Shown here: one piece after another, positions 27,467 to 41,658 of the stretch
Layout of the letters: the number at the start of each line of letters is the position of its first letter
How positions within the stretch are numbered: position 1 is the first letter of the stretch
NCBI RefSeq assembly: GCF_001513745.1
Contig: NZ_CP013382.1
Coordinates: 2,480,001-2,544,000, forward strand
Reading direction: 5' to 3'
Origin: Burkholderia humptydooensis
GTDB taxonomy: Bacteria; Pseudomonadota; Gammaproteobacteria; Burkholderiales; Burkholderiaceae
Length of the DNA stretch: 64,000 nt
Position numbers and translations under genes: made by a program
Notes under the pieces: generated by a model
Told to the model about the DNA's origin: nothing
Database searches by the model: none
What the model saw: the letters and a program-made list of their open reading frames with translations, nothing else

Positions 27467-27757
27467 ATGCTGTTTCATGTGGAAATGATCGTCAACCTGC
27501 CCGCCGACATCGATCCGGTGAAGGCCGCGGCCCTGAAGGCGGAAGAAAGGGAGATCGCGCAGCGGCTGCAGCGCGAAGGCGTGTGGCGGCATCTGTGGCG
27601 CATCGCGGGCCGCTATGCGAACGTCAGCATCTTCGACGTCGAGAGCCCCGCGCATCTGCACGACGTGCTGAGCCAGCTACCGCTCTTTCCGTACATGCGG
27701 ATCGACGTGCGCGCATTGTGCCGCCACCCGTCGTCGATCCGCGACGACGATCGCTGA
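27467..27757 (+). CDS. catC: Muconolactone delta-isomerase, displaced from its ribosome-binding site
   Basis: A 96-residue CatC protein of usual length, starting MLFHVEMIVNLP. It isomerises muconolactone to 3-oxoadipate enol-lactone. The reading frame is intact, but the insertion sequence sits only about 10 bases upstream of the ATG and no good Shine-Dalgarno remains (GGGACGCGTTCATATAGAAGCC). Expression must depend on read-through from the element or a fortuitous start. An in-frame ATG at 27437 within the element end would add ten residues. It is convergent with cyoD. Confidence 0.85.
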   Translation: MLFHVEMIVNLPADIDPVKAAALKAEEREIAQRLQREGVWRHLWRIAGRYANVSIFDVESPAHLHDVLSQLPLFPYMRIDVRALCRHPSSIRDDDR

Positions 27758-27804
27758 GCCGCGCGGGCATGCGCCGGCCCTCTCGGCGCTTGCAAAACTC
27801 ATGC

Positions 27805-28137
27805 TCAACGCGACATCATGTTCATGCCGACGTTGTGCATGACCCAAAGCGTGCCGACGATCAGGATCGCCGCCGTCAGCACCGTGTAGCTGAACGCCAT
27901 CACGTTCCAGCGCTGGCTCGATGACGTGTTCATGTGCAGGAAGTACACGAGGTGCACGACGATCTGCACGAACGCGAGCACCGCGAGCCCGACGAGCGAC
28001 GCGTGCGACGACAGCGCGCCGCTCAGCACGAGCCCGAACGATGCGGCCGTCAGCAGCACCGACAGCAGGAAGCCCGCGATATATCCGCCGACGGTGCCGT
28101 GCGCTTCGCCGTCGTGAGAGAGATGCGTATCGGCCAT
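27805..28137 (-). CDS. cyoD: Cytochrome o ubiquinol oxidase subunit IV
   Basis: A 110-residue small subunit with three TM helices (GGYIAGFLLSVLLTAASF; LVGLAVLAFVQIVVHLVYFL; the C-terminal helix). It contains the conserved HLVYFLHMN segment. It assists assembly and stability of the bo-type oxidase. It is last in cyoABCD; no cyoE haem-O synthase gene follows. Confidence 0.9.
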   Translation of the reverse strand: MADTHLSHDGEAHGTVGGYIAGFLLSVLLTAASFGLVLSGALSSHASLVGLAVLAFVQIVVHLVYFLHMNTSSSQRWNVMAFSYTVLTAAILIVGTLWVMHNVGMNMMSR

Positions 28138-28746
28138 TTAGATCACGCTCGCGAGATAGACAAAGGTAAAGACGCAGATCCAGACGATGTCGAGGAAGTG
28201 CCAGAAGAGGCTGAGGCACGTAAGGCGCCGGATGTCGCGCTCGGTCAGCGCCGGGCGGCGCATCGCCTGGAACGCGAGCACGGCCATCCACAGGAGGCCG
28301 ATCGCGACGTGCAGCCCGTGCGTGCCGACGAGCGTGAAGAACGACGACAGGAACGCGCTGCGCTGCGGGCCCGCGCCCTCGGCGATCAGGTGCGAGAACT
28401 CGCGCAGCTCGAGGCCGAGGAACGCCGCGCCGAGCGCGAACGTCATCGCGAGCCAGCCGAACAGCACGCCACGGCGGCCGCGCTGCGCGCCGATCATCGC
28501 GAAGCCATACGTGATGCTCGAGAGCAGCAGCAGTGCGGTTTCGAGCGCGACGCCCGGAATGTCGAACAGGTCGACCGCGGTCGGGCCGCCCGCGAATTGA
28601 TGCGCCATCACCGCGAACACGGCGAACAGCGCGGCGAAGATCACGCAGTCGGTCATCAGGTACAGCCAGAAGCCGAACACCGAGTGCGACGGCGGATGAT
28701 CGTGCGCGGCCTGATGACGAGCGGCGCTCACGGATTGATACGACAT
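28138..28746 (-). CDS. cyoC: Cytochrome o ubiquinol oxidase subunit III
   Basis: A 202-residue subunit III with five predicted TM helices. Conserved segments are FGFWLYLMTDCVIFAALFA and the C-terminal WHFLDIVWICVFTFVYL. Part of the inner-membrane quinol oxidase complex. Its start codon shares a base with the cyoB stop. Confidence 0.92.
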   Translation of the reverse strand: MSYQSVSAARHQAAHDHPPSHSVFGFWLYLMTDCVIFAALFAVFAVMAHQFAGGPTAVDLFDIPGVALETALLLLSSITYGFAMIGAQRGRRGVLFGWLAMTFALGAAFLGLELREFSHLIAEGAGPQRSAFLSSFFTLVGTHGLHVAIGLLWMAVLAFQAMRRPALTERDIRRLTCLSLFWHFLDIVWICVFTFVYLASVI

Positions 28747-30752
28747 CAGTTTGCCTCCAGTTCGACTTCCGCCGGCCGCGCAACGAAGCGCGCGCCGCCG
28801 CGTTTTTCCTCGATCTTGCGCACGGCGTCGGCCGGGATGTAATAGCCGTCGTTGTCGCTCGCGCTATACGCGATCACCGTCACGACGATGCCGACAAGCG
28901 ACGCGATCGCGAGCCACCAGATATGCCACACCGCCGCGAAGCCGAGCACGAGGCTGAACACGCCGACGAAGAGGCCCGCGCTCGTGTTCGACGGCATGTG
29001 GATGTCGCGATACTCCGCCTGCTTGCCGAGGCCGAGGCCGCGCCCCTTGCGGTACGCGAACTCGTCGAGCGTGTGCACGGTGGGAATCGTCGCGAAGTTG
29101 TACGCGGGCGGCGGCGACGACGTCGCCCATTCGAGCGTGCGGCCGCCCCACGGGTCGCCCGTCAGATCGCGGTTCCCGGGCAGCTTGCGATCGCGCAGGC
29201 TGACGACGAGCTGCAACAACTGGCATGCGATGCCGATCGCGATCAGCCCGGCGCCGCACGCGGCGACGATGAGCCACGGATGCCACGCGGGATTGTCGTA
29301 ATGATTCAGGCGGCGCGTCATCCCCATGAAGCCGAGCACGTACAGCGGCACGAACGCGACATAGAAGCCGACCTGCCAGAACCAGAACGCCGCCTTGCCG
29401 AGCTTCTCGTTCAGCTTGAAGCCGAACACCTTCGGGAACCAGTAGTTGAAGCCCGCGAGATAACCAAACAGCACGCCGCCGATGATCACGTTGTGGAAGT
29501 GCGCGATCAGGAACAGGCTGTTGTGCAGCACGAAGTCCGCGCCCGGAATCGCCATCATCACGCCCGTCATCCCGCCGAGCGTGAACGTCACCATGAAGCC
29601 GATCGTCCAGAGAACCGGCGTCGAGAATTCGAGCCGGCCGCGATAGATCGTGAACAGCCAGTTGAACACCTTCACGCCGGTCGGGATCGCGATCACCATC
29701 GTCATGATCCCGAAAAACGCATTCACGTTCGCGCCCGAGCCCATCGTGAAGAAGTGATGCAGCCACACGAGGAACGACAGCACCATGATCGCGCAGCTCG
29801 CGTAGACCATCGTCTTGTAGCCGAACAGCGGCTTCTTCGCGTAGGTGGCGACCACTTCCGAGAAGATCCCGAACGCGGGCAGGATCAGGATGTAGACCTC
29901 GGGATGGCCCCACGCCCAGATCAGGTTCAGATACAGCATCGCGTTGCCGCCGGCGTCGTTCGTGAAGAAGTGCATGCCGAGGTAGCGGTCGAGGCCGAGC
30001 AGCGCGAGCGTGACCGTCAGGATCGGGAACGACGCCATGATCAGCACGTTCGTGCAGAGTGCGGTCCACGTGAACACGGGCATCTTCATCATCGTCATGC
30101 CGGGCGCGCGCATCCGCAGGATCGTCACGAAGAAGTTCACGCCCGTGAGCAGCGTGCCGACGCCGGATATCTGCAGCGCCCACAGGTAGTAGTCGACGCC
30201 CACGCCCGGACTGAACTGCAACTCCGACAGCGGCGGATACGCGAGCCAGCCCGTCTGCGCGAATTCGCCGACGACGAGCGAGATGTTGATCAGGATCGCC
30301 GAGACCGCCGTCATCCAGAAGCTCAGCGAATTGATGAAAGGGAACGCGACGTCGCGCGCGCCGATCTGCAGCGGCACGATGATGTTCATCAGGCCGATCA
30401 TGAACGCCATCGCCATGAAGAAGATCATGATGACGCCGTGCGCGGTGAAGACCTGATCGTAGTGGTGCGGCGGCAGATAGCCGGGGCCGTTGTACGCGAG
30501 CGCGAGCTGCAGGCGCATCATCACCGCGTCCGCGAAGCCGCGCAGCAGCATGATCAGCGCGACGATGATGTACATCACGCCGAGCTTCTTATGGTCGACC
30601 GACGTGAGCCACTCCGTCCACAGCCATTTCCAGCGCTTCGTGTAGGTCAGCGCGCCCAGAATTCCGAGCACGACGAGCCCCATGAACGCACCCGCGCCCA
30701 TGATGATCGGCTGATCGAACGGGATGGCAGAAAGCGTCAATTTACCGAACAT
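28746..30752 (-). CDS. cyoB: Cytochrome o ubiquinol oxidase subunit I
   Basis: A 668-residue haem-copper oxidase catalytic subunit with about 15 TM helices. It binds haem b, haem o3 and CuB. Visible signatures are the CuB/cross-linked His-Tyr region [17 protein letters not shown], the following His pair LHHFFTMG, and the haem-ligand loop HFHNVIIGG. It oxidises ubiquinol and reduces O2 to water while pumping protons. It lies 3 nt after cyoA. Confidence 0.95.
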   Translation of the reverse strand: MFGKLTLSAIPFDQPIIMGAGAFMGLVVLGILGALTYTKRWKWLWTEWLTSVDHKKLGVMYIIVALIMLLRGFADAVMMRLQLALAYNGPGYLPPHHYDQVFTAHGVIMIFFMAMAFMIGLMNIIVPLQIGARDVAFPFINSLSFWMTAVSAILINISLVVGEFAQTGWLAYPPLSELQFSPGVGVDYYLWALQISGVGTLLTGVNFFVTILRMRAPGMTMMKMPVFTWTALCTNVLIMASFPILTVTLALLGLDRYLGMHFFTNDAGGNAMLYLNLIWAWGHPEVYILILPAFGIFSEVVATYAKKPLFGYKTMVYASCAIMVLSFLVWLHHFFTMGSGANVNAFFGIMTMVIAIPTGVKVFNWLFTIYRGRLEFSTPVLWTIGFMVTFTLGGMTGVMMAIPGADFVLHNSLFLIAHFHNVIIGGVLFGYLAGFNYWFPKVFGFKLNEKLGKAAFWFWQVGFYVAFVPLYVLGFMGMTRRLNHYDNPAWHPWLIVAACGAGLIAIGIACQLLQLVVSLRDRKLPGNRDLTGDPWGGRTLEWATSSPPPAYNFATIPTVHTLDEFAYRKGRGLGLGKQAEYRDIHMPSNTSAGLFVGVFSLVLGFAAVWHIWWLAIASLVGIVVTVIAYSASDNDGYYIPADAVRKIEEKRGGARFVARPAEVELEAN

Positions 30753-30755
30753 GCA

Positions 30756-31643
30756 TTACCCCTTCGTCCGACAGGCGGCGTCCGTCAGGTCGAGGACGTG
30801 GCCGTTGTTGTACTTCGCGATGATGTTGTGAAAGAGCCGCGAATCGACCGTCGAGTAGTAGCGCACGGGCTGCTTCTCGCTCGGCTGCGCGAGCTGGCCG
30901 TATGCGGTCATGTCGAGCCGGTCGGCCGATGCGCGCACCTTCGCGACCCACGCGTCGAACGCGTCGCGCGATGTCGCGAGCGTGCGGAACTTCATGTCCG
31001 AGAAGCCGCGGCCGCTGTAGTTCGCGGAAATGCCGGCGAAATCGCCCGGTTCATCGGCGATCAGGTGCAGGCGCGTCTGCATGCCGGCCATCGCGTAGAC
31101 CTGCGTGCCGAGCTGCGGAATGAAGAACGAGTTCATCACCGAATCGGACGTGATCCGGAAATTGATCGGCGTGCCGACGGGCACCGCCAGTTGGTTCACC
31201 GAAGCAATGCCGAGATCGGGATAGACGAAGAGCCATTTCCAGTCGAGCGCGACGACCTCGACGTTGATCGGCTTCACCGACGATTCGAGCGGCCGGTACG
31301 GGTCGAGCGCGTGCGTCGTCTTCCACGTGAGGATGCCGAGAAACAGGATGATCAGCGACGGAACCGTCCAGATCACGATCTCGATCGCGGTGGAATGCGC
31401 CCACTTCGGCGCGTAGGTCGCGTTGCGGTTCGATGCGCGGTAGCGCCACGCGAACAGCAGCGTGAGGAGGATCACCGGCACGACCACGATCAGCATCGCC
31501 CACGTCGACGTCGCGATCAGCGACTTCTCCGCGGCGCCCACCGCGCCTTTCGGATCGAGCACGTCGAGCCCGCAGCCGGACAGCGAGGCGAGCGCACCGA
31601 TCGCCCCGAACCACGACACGCCTTTGAAAGCCTTTCTATTCAT
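30756..31643 (-). CDS. cyoA: Cytochrome o ubiquinol oxidase subunit II (lipoprotein)
   Basis: A 295-residue subunit II. A signal peptide ends in the lipobox LSGC; two TM helices follow, then a periplasmic cupredoxin-like domain. The CuA ligands are absent, as expected for a quinol oxidase. The start ATG at 31643 (MNRKAFKGVSWFG) is used; a TTG 15 nt upstream is also in frame. It is first in cyoABCD, with the promoter in the ~430 bp upstream. Confidence 0.92.
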   Translation of the reverse strand: MNRKAFKGVSWFGAIGALASLSGCGLDVLDPKGAVGAAEKSLIATSTWAMLIVVVPVILLTLLFAWRYRASNRNATYAPKWAHSTAIEIVIWTVPSLIILFLGILTWKTTHALDPYRPLESSVKPINVEVVALDWKWLFVYPDLGIASVNQLAVPVGTPINFRITSDSVMNSFFIPQLGTQVYAMAGMQTRLHLIADEPGDFAGISANYSGRGFSDMKFRTLATSRDAFDAWVAKVRASADRLDMTAYGQLAQPSEKQPVRYYSTVDSRLFHNIIAKYNNGHVLDLTDAACRTKG

Positions 31644-32070
31644 CACATTTGCCAGCAAGATGTATCACGCTCCAGGCGAGCCGACGGACGACCGACTCAC
31701 GGAAGCGCTCGCATCATACGGCGAGCGAACGAGATGAAAATCCGTCAATGAGGCAAATCATCTTTGCTGAAAATGACAGTGCGACACGATGTCACAGCAT
31801 TGGCGACACGTGTTTCGACGAGGCGGGAAGATGACTGCGCATGCGCGATGTCGACGCGAAACGCCCTCGGTTGCTCGGCGCTTTCGAATGCGCCGCCGCA
31901 TCGGAGCCGCCAACATGACAGAGCGCGAAGCCGGCGATCGCGACCGGTCGCCTCCGCCGCGTCGCCCGCTTCGACGAGCGTGGCGGCCGGACGCGCGGAC
32001 AAGCGCCGAACGCCGCTCGAACACGCGCGCCGACCGCGCAAGCTTCGCGCCGCCGCACGCCGCGCCGCGC
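31644..32070. other. cyoA upstream region, no gene seen
   Basis: About 430 bp between divergent neither-side coding ends: the cyoA start on the left and the fadH stop on the right. The part next to cyoA (31660-31830) is more AT-rich and presumably contains its promoter. No ORF with family resemblance and no clear terminator for fadH were found. Confidence 0.5.
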
Positions 32071-34107
<2,037 letters not shown>

Positions 34108-34200
34108 TTATCGCGGGAACGGAAATATCGGGATCGTCACATCGTAGGCGCTTGCGCCGCTTGTCCGTAAGGGGTCAAGCAGCCATAATGCTTGTCATTC

Positions 34201-35292
34201 ATGGCCAATTTTGGCCATTCTCATCCGGTTCACGACACCCGCGTGCGACGCTCGACGAAAGACCAGCTTGGCTTGCGCCGGCCGACGATTCCGGTCGCGT
34301 ACCTGCGGCATCTGCTGAAGGTGTTCGACGAACGCGGCATCGACGCGCGCGACGCCCGCGCGGGCACCGGCCTGCGCGACGCCGTGCTCGGCGAGCCGGA
34401 CGCGCGCATCGCGCCGTCGCAGTGGGGGCGGCTCGTGCTGAACGCGATCCGGCTGAGCGGCGACGAAGGAATCGGCTTCGAGCTCGGGCTGCGGCTGCGG
34501 ATGTCGGTGCACGGCTTTCTCGGCTACGCGGCGCTGACGGCTGCCGACCTGCGTGCGTCGCTGCTCGTCAACGCGCGCTATTCCCGGATGCGCAACCGCC
34601 AATACCGGCTGCACTACGCGGAGCGCGACGATGGCGCGACACTCGCGCTGCACGGCGTGCAAGCGAGCCCGGTGCTCCAGCATCACGCGATGTTCGAGAT
34701 CGTGCTGACCGGGATCGCGCAGAACGTCGGCACGGTGACGGGGCGCGCCGATCCGCCGATCGAGCTGCAATTCGCGTGGCCGGAGCCCGACTATTACGCG
34801 CGCTATCGCGACCGGCTGCCGCCTGTGCGCTTCGGCTGCGCGGCGAACGCGCTGTGGGTGTCGCACGACGCGCTCGACTGGCCGTTGCCGCTCGCGGATG
34901 AAGTCGCGCACCAGCAGGCGCTCGCGCAGGTCGAGCGCGAATACGCGGACGTGCGTCACGAGGAAGGCGACCTCGTCGCGCGCGTGCGCGCGGAGCTCGC
35001 GCAGCCGGCGCACGGCTACCCTGGGCCCGACGAACTCGCGCGGCGCCTCTTGATGTCGGCCCGCACGCTGCGCCGGCGGCTGCTCGATGCGGGCTCCGGC
35101 TATCGCGCGCTCGTCGACGAAGCGCGGCTGCGCGACGCGCGCCGGCTGCTGCGCGCGTCGGACCTCGATCTGAAGACGATCGCCGAGCGGCTGCAGTTCA
35201 ACGATCCGGCGAATTTCACGCGCGCGTTCCGCAAGTGGACGGGGCAAACGCCGAGCGCGTACCGGGAAGCGGGCGGCGACGTCGAACGATAG
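34201..35292 (+). CDS. AraC-family regulator (Arabinose_bd type), divergent from fadH
   Basis: A 363-residue regulator with an N-terminal ~200-residue sensing domain of the type found in OruR/ArgR-like proteins (MSVHGFLGYAALTAADLR). The C-terminal AraC helix-turn-helix domain includes ELARRLLMSARTLRRRLLD and IAERLQFNDPANFTRAFRKW. A role in controlling fadH or fatty-acid use is inferred from divergence only. ATG 34201 is preferred over a TTG at 34192; no strong Shine-Dalgarno decides between them. Confidence 0.8.
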   Translation: MANFGHSHPVHDTRVRRSTKDQLGLRRPTIPVAYLRHLLKVFDERGIDARDARAGTGLRDAVLGEPDARIAPSQWGRLVLNAIRLSGDEGIGFELGLRLRMSVHGFLGYAALTAADLRASLLVNARYSRMRNRQYRLHYAERDDGATLALHGVQASPVLQHHAMFEIVLTGIAQNVGTVTGRADPPIELQFAWPEPDYYARYRDRLPPVRFGCAANALWVSHDALDWPLPLADEVAHQQALAQVEREYADVRHEEGDLVARVRAELAQPAHGYPGPDELARRLLMSARTLRRRLLDAGSGYRALVDEARLRDARRLLRASDLDLKTIAERLQFNDPANFTRAFRKWTGQTPSAYREAGGDVER

Positions 35293-35344
35293 ACGGCGTG
35301 CGCCGCGTTCGCTTTGATGTTCACGCACGCACTCACTCACGCGT

Positions 35345-35500
35345 GCGAGCGGGAGCGAATTTGCGTCGATGCGCGAGATGCGCTATCTGTGGCGCGAGGC
35401 GCTGCGCATGGACAACGCAAAGCTCGTCACCGCGCTCGGCCGGGAACCGCACACGCCACTCGACGCGGCGGTCGAAACGCTTGTCGGGCGCAGCCGCTGC
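35345..35500 (+). pseudogene. C-terminal remnant of an NAD-dependent epimerase/dehydratase
   Basis: The translated stretch MRYLWREALRMDN continuing to AKLVTALGREPHTPLDAAV resembles the C-terminal tail of short-chain epimerase/dehydratase proteins. No Rossmann domain precedes it; the frame upstream is not coding-like. It appears to be a leftover end of a deleted gene. Confidence 0.55.
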
Positions 35501-35611
35501 GCGCGCCGCGTCTCGATCGTGGCGAGCCCCTCGAGCGCGAACGCGACCTGCGCGCTCGACAGCCGATAGTAGCGATGTCGCCCTTCCGACTCGACGGCGA
35601 GGAGCCCCCCC
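35500..35611 (-). pseudogene. Internal fragment of an ArsR-type regulator
   Basis: On the minus strand this region reads GLLAVESEGRHRYYRLS and then SAQVAFALEGLATIETRR. That is the wing and following helix of ArsR/SmtB-type winged helix proteins. There is no start, no recognition helix before it and no normal end after it, so it is a fragment. It abuts the next remnant at a run of seven C. Confidence 0.55.
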
Positions 35612-35987
35612 GTCCACGACCTCGACGCGCTGATGGCGCTCTACGCACACGACGCGACACTCGAGACGCCGCTGATCGTCGCCGTGCTGCGAGACCGCGC
35701 CGAAGGCATTCTTCACGGCGGCGCGGCGATCCGCGCGTTCTTCGAAGCGGGATTCCTGCGGTTGCCGAACGAGCTCGCGCGCTGGCACCGCACCGACACC
35801 TTCTTCACGAACCGGCCGTCAATTGATCTGGGCATATCCGCGCGAAACGCCGCAAGGCGATCAGGTCGACCTGAACGAATCGATCGACGTTGCGGGCGGG
35901 CGCATCACGCGCCACCGGGTCTACTGGGGTTGGGTCGGATTCAAGACGCTCGTCGCGGCGATGAAGCGCGCCGAACCGGCCACATGA
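35612..35987 (+). pseudogene. Frameshifted SnoaL-like (NTF2-fold) protein
   Basis: The first part (VHDLDALMALYAHDATLETP through HRTDTFFTN) and the second part (LIWAYPRETPQGDQVDLNES through ITRHRVYWGWVGFKTL) belong to one NTF2-fold family. They are in different frames; the shift is near 35815-35825. The N-terminal start is also missing. Confidence 0.65.
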
Positions 35988-36185
35988 CGCGGCGGGCTCC
36001 GGCACGAAAGGAAAAAGACCGCACGCCGCGCGGTCGGCGACGCGCGCCGCCGCGTCCGGGTGCAAACGCGCATCCGCTGTCGACTCACCGGCACGGCAAC
36101 GGATTCGAACGCGCGGCCCGAACGGATGCGACACGCGCGCCCGCGAGCCAACGCGCACCGACACGCATCGGCGGTTCCGTCGACG

Positions 36186-36398
36186 CTACGCTTGACGCGG
36201 TGCGTCGACGGGCGGCGTGCCGTCGTGGAAAAGCGTTCTTAGCTGCGCGCGCAGTTCCGGCGAATCGGCGTGACGATGCACCGAGACCGCGTGCTGGACG
36301 GCCGCCTCCAGCAATTCGTCATCCGAATCAGCGGACATTGCGACGGTGCAGTGCATGTCGCTCGGAAACTCCCGGCAATCGATGTATTTGCGAGCCAT
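36186..36398 (-). CDS. Small DUF1059 protein
   Basis: A 70-residue protein. It begins MARKYIDCREFPSDMHCTVA, with the two cysteines typical of DUF1059, followed by an acidic helix (DSDDELLEAAVQHAV). Function of the family is unknown. GAGGAGGG upstream of ATG 36398 supports this start over 36428. It stands alone. Confidence 0.8.
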   Translation of the reverse strand: MARKYIDCREFPSDMHCTVAMSADSDDELLEAAVQHAVSVHRHADSPELRAQLRTLFHDGTPPVDAPRQA

Positions 36399-36572
36399 GA
36401 TGCCCTCCTCGCACGAAATATGAAGCAACCTGACGATCGATGGTCCCCCGGGACAATCGCTTCGAAAACGACGATGCCCGCACGTCGAACGAAGTGATGG
36501 TTGGATTCTAGGTCACGGCGAAACGGTTCGTTAGGCCAACCGACGAAGGGCGCGAACGCGCAGCTCGCCCGC

Positions 36573-37487
36573 TCATTCGTGCGGCGGCAAGTAGTCCATC
36601 TTGAATTCGTCGTACAACCGATAGATGAGTTCGAGCATCGCGCGAATGTCCTCCGATTCGTCGAGCATCCGCGTGCTCATGATGATCGGCGACACAAGGT
36701 TCGGATCGTCGAGCTCCTTGTAGCGTACGTCGTCGCGCTTGAGCCCGTACACGCTGTGCGGCACGACCGATACGCCCTCGCCCGCCGCGACGAGCCCGAG
36801 CGCGATCTGCAGCTCGCGCGTCTCGTAGATCCGGCGCGGCTTCAGCGCGCGGTCGTGGAACGCGGCGAGCACCTGGTCCGCATAGCTCGGCCGCGGCGAC
36901 TTCGGAAAGATGATCAGCGTCTCGCTGACGAGGTCGTGCAGCGACAGCACCGGCTTTTCCGCATCGAGCGGATGCGCGTCCGGCAGCGCGACGATCATCC
37001 GCTCCTCGCGCAGCACGATGCGCCGCACGCTCGGGTCCTCATGACGAATACGGCCGAAGCCGACGTCGATCCGCCCTTCCTTCAGCGCCCGGATCTGATC
37101 CATCGTCGACATCTCGCTCAGGCTCAGCTCGACTTCGCCATGCTCCGCGCGAAAGCGCCGGATGATGCGCGGCAGCATCCCGTACAGCGTCGAGCCGACG
37201 TAGCCGACCGACAGCGCCCGCTCGATCTTGCCGATGCGCTTCGTCATCGATTCGAGCTCGGCCGTCTGCGCGAGCAGTTGCATCGCGTGCGAATAGAAGA
37301 AGCGGCCCGCATCGGTCATCTTCAGCGGCCGCGCATGACGCTCGAACAGCATCACGCCGAGCGCTTCCTCGAGTTGCTGGATCTGGCGGCTCAACGGCGG
37401 CTGCGCGATGTGCAGGCGCTCGGCCGCGCGCGTGAAGTTCTGCTCCTCCGCGACCGCGACGAAGTAGCGTAGATGCCGCAATTCCAT
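36573..37487 (-). CDS. LysR-family regulator of benzoate genes (BenM-like)
   Basis: A 304-residue LysR regulator, clearly a paralogue of the CatR-like protein at 22925-23812. The winged HTH is at residues ~3-60 (NFTRAAERLHIAQPPLSRQI); the effector domain has VGYVGSTLYGMLPRIIRRF. It is divergent from benA, so control of benABCD in response to benzoate and/or muconate is likely. ATG 37487 (MELRHLRYF) matches the catR start; ATG 37493 would add two residues and overlap the operator. Confidence 0.82.
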   Translation of the reverse strand: MELRHLRYFVAVAEEQNFTRAAERLHIAQPPLSRQIQQLEEALGVMLFERHARPLKMTDAGRFFYSHAMQLLAQTAELESMTKRIGKIERALSVGYVGSTLYGMLPRIIRRFRAEHGEVELSLSEMSTMDQIRALKEGRIDVGFGRIRHEDPSVRRIVLREERMIVALPDAHPLDAEKPVLSLHDLVSETLIIFPKSPRPSYADQVLAAFHDRALKPRRIYETRELQIALGLVAAGEGVSVVPHSVYGLKRDDVRYKELDDPNLVSPIIMSTRMLDESEDIRAMLELIYRLYDEFKMDYLPPHE

Positions 37488-37491
37488 CTTC

Positions 37492-37506
37492 ATACCCCGA
37501 GGATAT
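37492..37506. promoter_or_regulatory. BenM/CatM-type operator, site 1, at the ben promoter
   Basis: ATAC-CCCGAGG-ATAT differs by one base from ATAC-N7-GTAT. It overlaps or abuts the start of the divergent LysR gene, the same position as the perfect site next to catR. Confidence 0.6.
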
Positions 37507-37513
37507 CGATCCG

Positions 37514-37536
37514 ATACTCAATCAGTGTTGGACGCC
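37514..37536. promoter_or_regulatory. BenM/CatM-type operator site 2 and shared 12-bp element at the ben promoter
   Basis: ATAC-TCAATCA-GTGT (37514-37528) lies two helical turns from site 1 and runs into GTGTTGGACGCC (37525-37536). The same 12 bases occur at 23847-23858 before catB. TTGGAC could be the -35 box, with TATCCT at 37553-37558 as the -10. Confidence 0.6.
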
Positions 37537-37669
37537 CCGTTTTACCAGCAACTATCCTCAATCTGACCGCGTTGTCGTCGAGCACTATACCTGCGAAGCA
37601 TCGTAGGTTCACCCGGGGTTTTCCGCACGGCGCGCGCCGGTCCCGATCAGAGCCCATCAGGAGACGCCC

Positions 37670-39033
37670 ATGATCCCGATCTATCCGGATCGTCACCCGA
37701 CGCTGCGATGCATCGACGATTTCCTCGTCGAAGACAAGGCGCGCGGCGACTACCGGCTGCACCGCAGCGCGTTCACCGACGAAATGCTGTTCGAGCTCGA
37801 GATGAAGCACATCTTCGAAGGCAACTGGATCTATCTCGCGCACGAGAGCCAGATCCCGAACGCGAACGATTACTACACGACCACGCTCGGCCGCCAGCCG
37901 GTCGTGATCGCTCGCAATCGCCAGGGCGAGCTGAACGCGTTCGTCAACGCATGCACGCATCGCGGCGCGATGCTGTGCAGGCACAAGCACGGCAATCGCG
38001 CGAGCTACACGTGCCCGTTCCACGGCTGGACGTTCAGCAACAGCGGCAAGCTGCTCAAAGTGAAGGACCCCGAAGGAGCCGGCTACCCTGACTGCTTCAA
38101 TCGCGACGGCTCGCACGATCTGAAGAAGATCGCGCGCTTCGAGAACTATCGCGGCTTCCTGTTCGGCAGCGTGAATCCGGACGTCGGGCCGCTCGCCGCG
38201 TATCTCGGCGACGCCGCGCGCATCATCGACATGATCGTCGACCAGTCGGCGGACGGCCTCGAAGTGCTGCGCGGCTCGTCGACGTACACGTACGAAGGCA
38301 ACTGGAAACTCACCGCCGAAAACGGCGCGGACGGCTACCACGTGTCGGCCGTTCACTGGAATTACGCGGCGACCGTCAATCATCGCAAGACGGACACGCA
38401 GCACGAAGACACGATCCGCGCGATGGACGCGGGCAACTGGGGCCGCCAGGGCGGCGGCTTCTATGCGTTCGATCACGGCCACATGCTGCTGTGGACGCGC
38501 TGGGCGAACCCCGAGGACCGGCCGAACTTCGATCGCCGCGACGAATTCGCCGCGCGCTGCGGCAGCGATGTCGCCGACTGGATGATCCGGAACTCGCGCA
38601 ACCTGTGCCTGTACCCGAACGTCTACCTGATGGACCAGTTCGGCTCGCAGATCCGCGTGCTGCGGCCGCTCGCCGTCGATCGCACCGAGGTCACGATCCA
38701 CTGCATCGCGCCGAAGGGCGAAGCGCCCGACGCGCGCGCGCGCCGCATCCGCCAATACGAGGATTTCTTCAACGCGAGCGGGATGGCGACGCCCGACGAT
38801 CTCGAGGAATTCCGCGCGTGCCAGCAGGGCTACGCGGGCCGCGCGGTCGAATGGAACGACATGTGCCGCGGCGCCGCGCACTGGATCGAAGGCCCCGACG
38901 AAGCGGCGCGCAGGATCGGCATCCGGCCGCTGATGAGCGGCGTGAAGACCGAGGACGAGGGGCTGTATACGGTCCAGCACCGCTACTGGATCGCGACGAT
39001 GAAGCAGGCGCTCGCCGCCGAAAGGAGCCGCGC

Positions 39034-39037
<4 letters not shown>
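37670..39037 (+). CDS. benA: Benzoate 1,2-dioxygenase large subunit
   Basis: A 455-residue Rieske non-haem iron oxygenase. Rieske ligands are C95/H97 (CTHRGAM) and C115/H118 (CPFHGW). Mononuclear iron ligands lie in [12 protein letters not shown] (H224, H229; D221 bridges). It converts benzoate to the cis-dihydrodiol carboxylate. AGGAGA precedes ATG 37670. Its stop overlaps the benB start (ATGA). The complete benABCD order supports benzoate over a toluate substrate. Confidence 0.92.
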
Positions 39038-41379
<2,342 letters not shown>

Positions 41380-41632
41380 GCGTCGCGCGCGGGCTCGGGA
41401 AGCCGGTAATCGGGATCGCGACGACGCAACCGCGCGACGTGAGCGGCGGCGTTCAGCACGACCAAAGGACTGGATTGCGGCCAGCCCACGCGCCGAGCGT
41501 GACGACCGATCCGATCAACGTCATCCCTGTCAGCAGCGCCTGCTCCTCGATGGCCGCGCCCGCCATCGGCATTGCGCCGCGTCCTGCGTCGCGACATCCC
41601 ATCCACTCCAATCCGCTCCATATTGCTATAAA
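41380..41632 (-). other. Possible membrane-protein relic between benD and the MarR gene
   Basis: On the minus strand one frame gives a short hydrophobic segment (QALLTGMTLIGSVVTLGAWA) that stops early. A neighbouring frame continues with SPLVVLNAAAHVARLRRRDP and ends at 41370. Together they could be the decayed end of a DMT-type transporter, but the resemblance is weak. Confidence 0.25.
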
Positions 41633-41646
41633 AATATAGCTATATT
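41633..41646. promoter_or_regulatory. Perfect 14-bp palindrome before the MarR gene, likely its operator
   Basis: AATATAGCTATATT is a perfect inverted repeat ending 12 bases before the MarR start codon. It is strikingly AT-rich for this genome. Position and symmetry fit an autoregulatory MarR site. Confidence 0.65.
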
Positions 41647-41658
41647 AAAGTAGCCAAC

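Noticed and set aside
28533-31751. Long open frame (over 1000 codons) on the plus strand opposite cyoBA
   Set aside because: It is antisense to clearly recognisable oxidase genes and its translation is Arg/His-rich with no family resemblance; such frames are a by-product of high GC.
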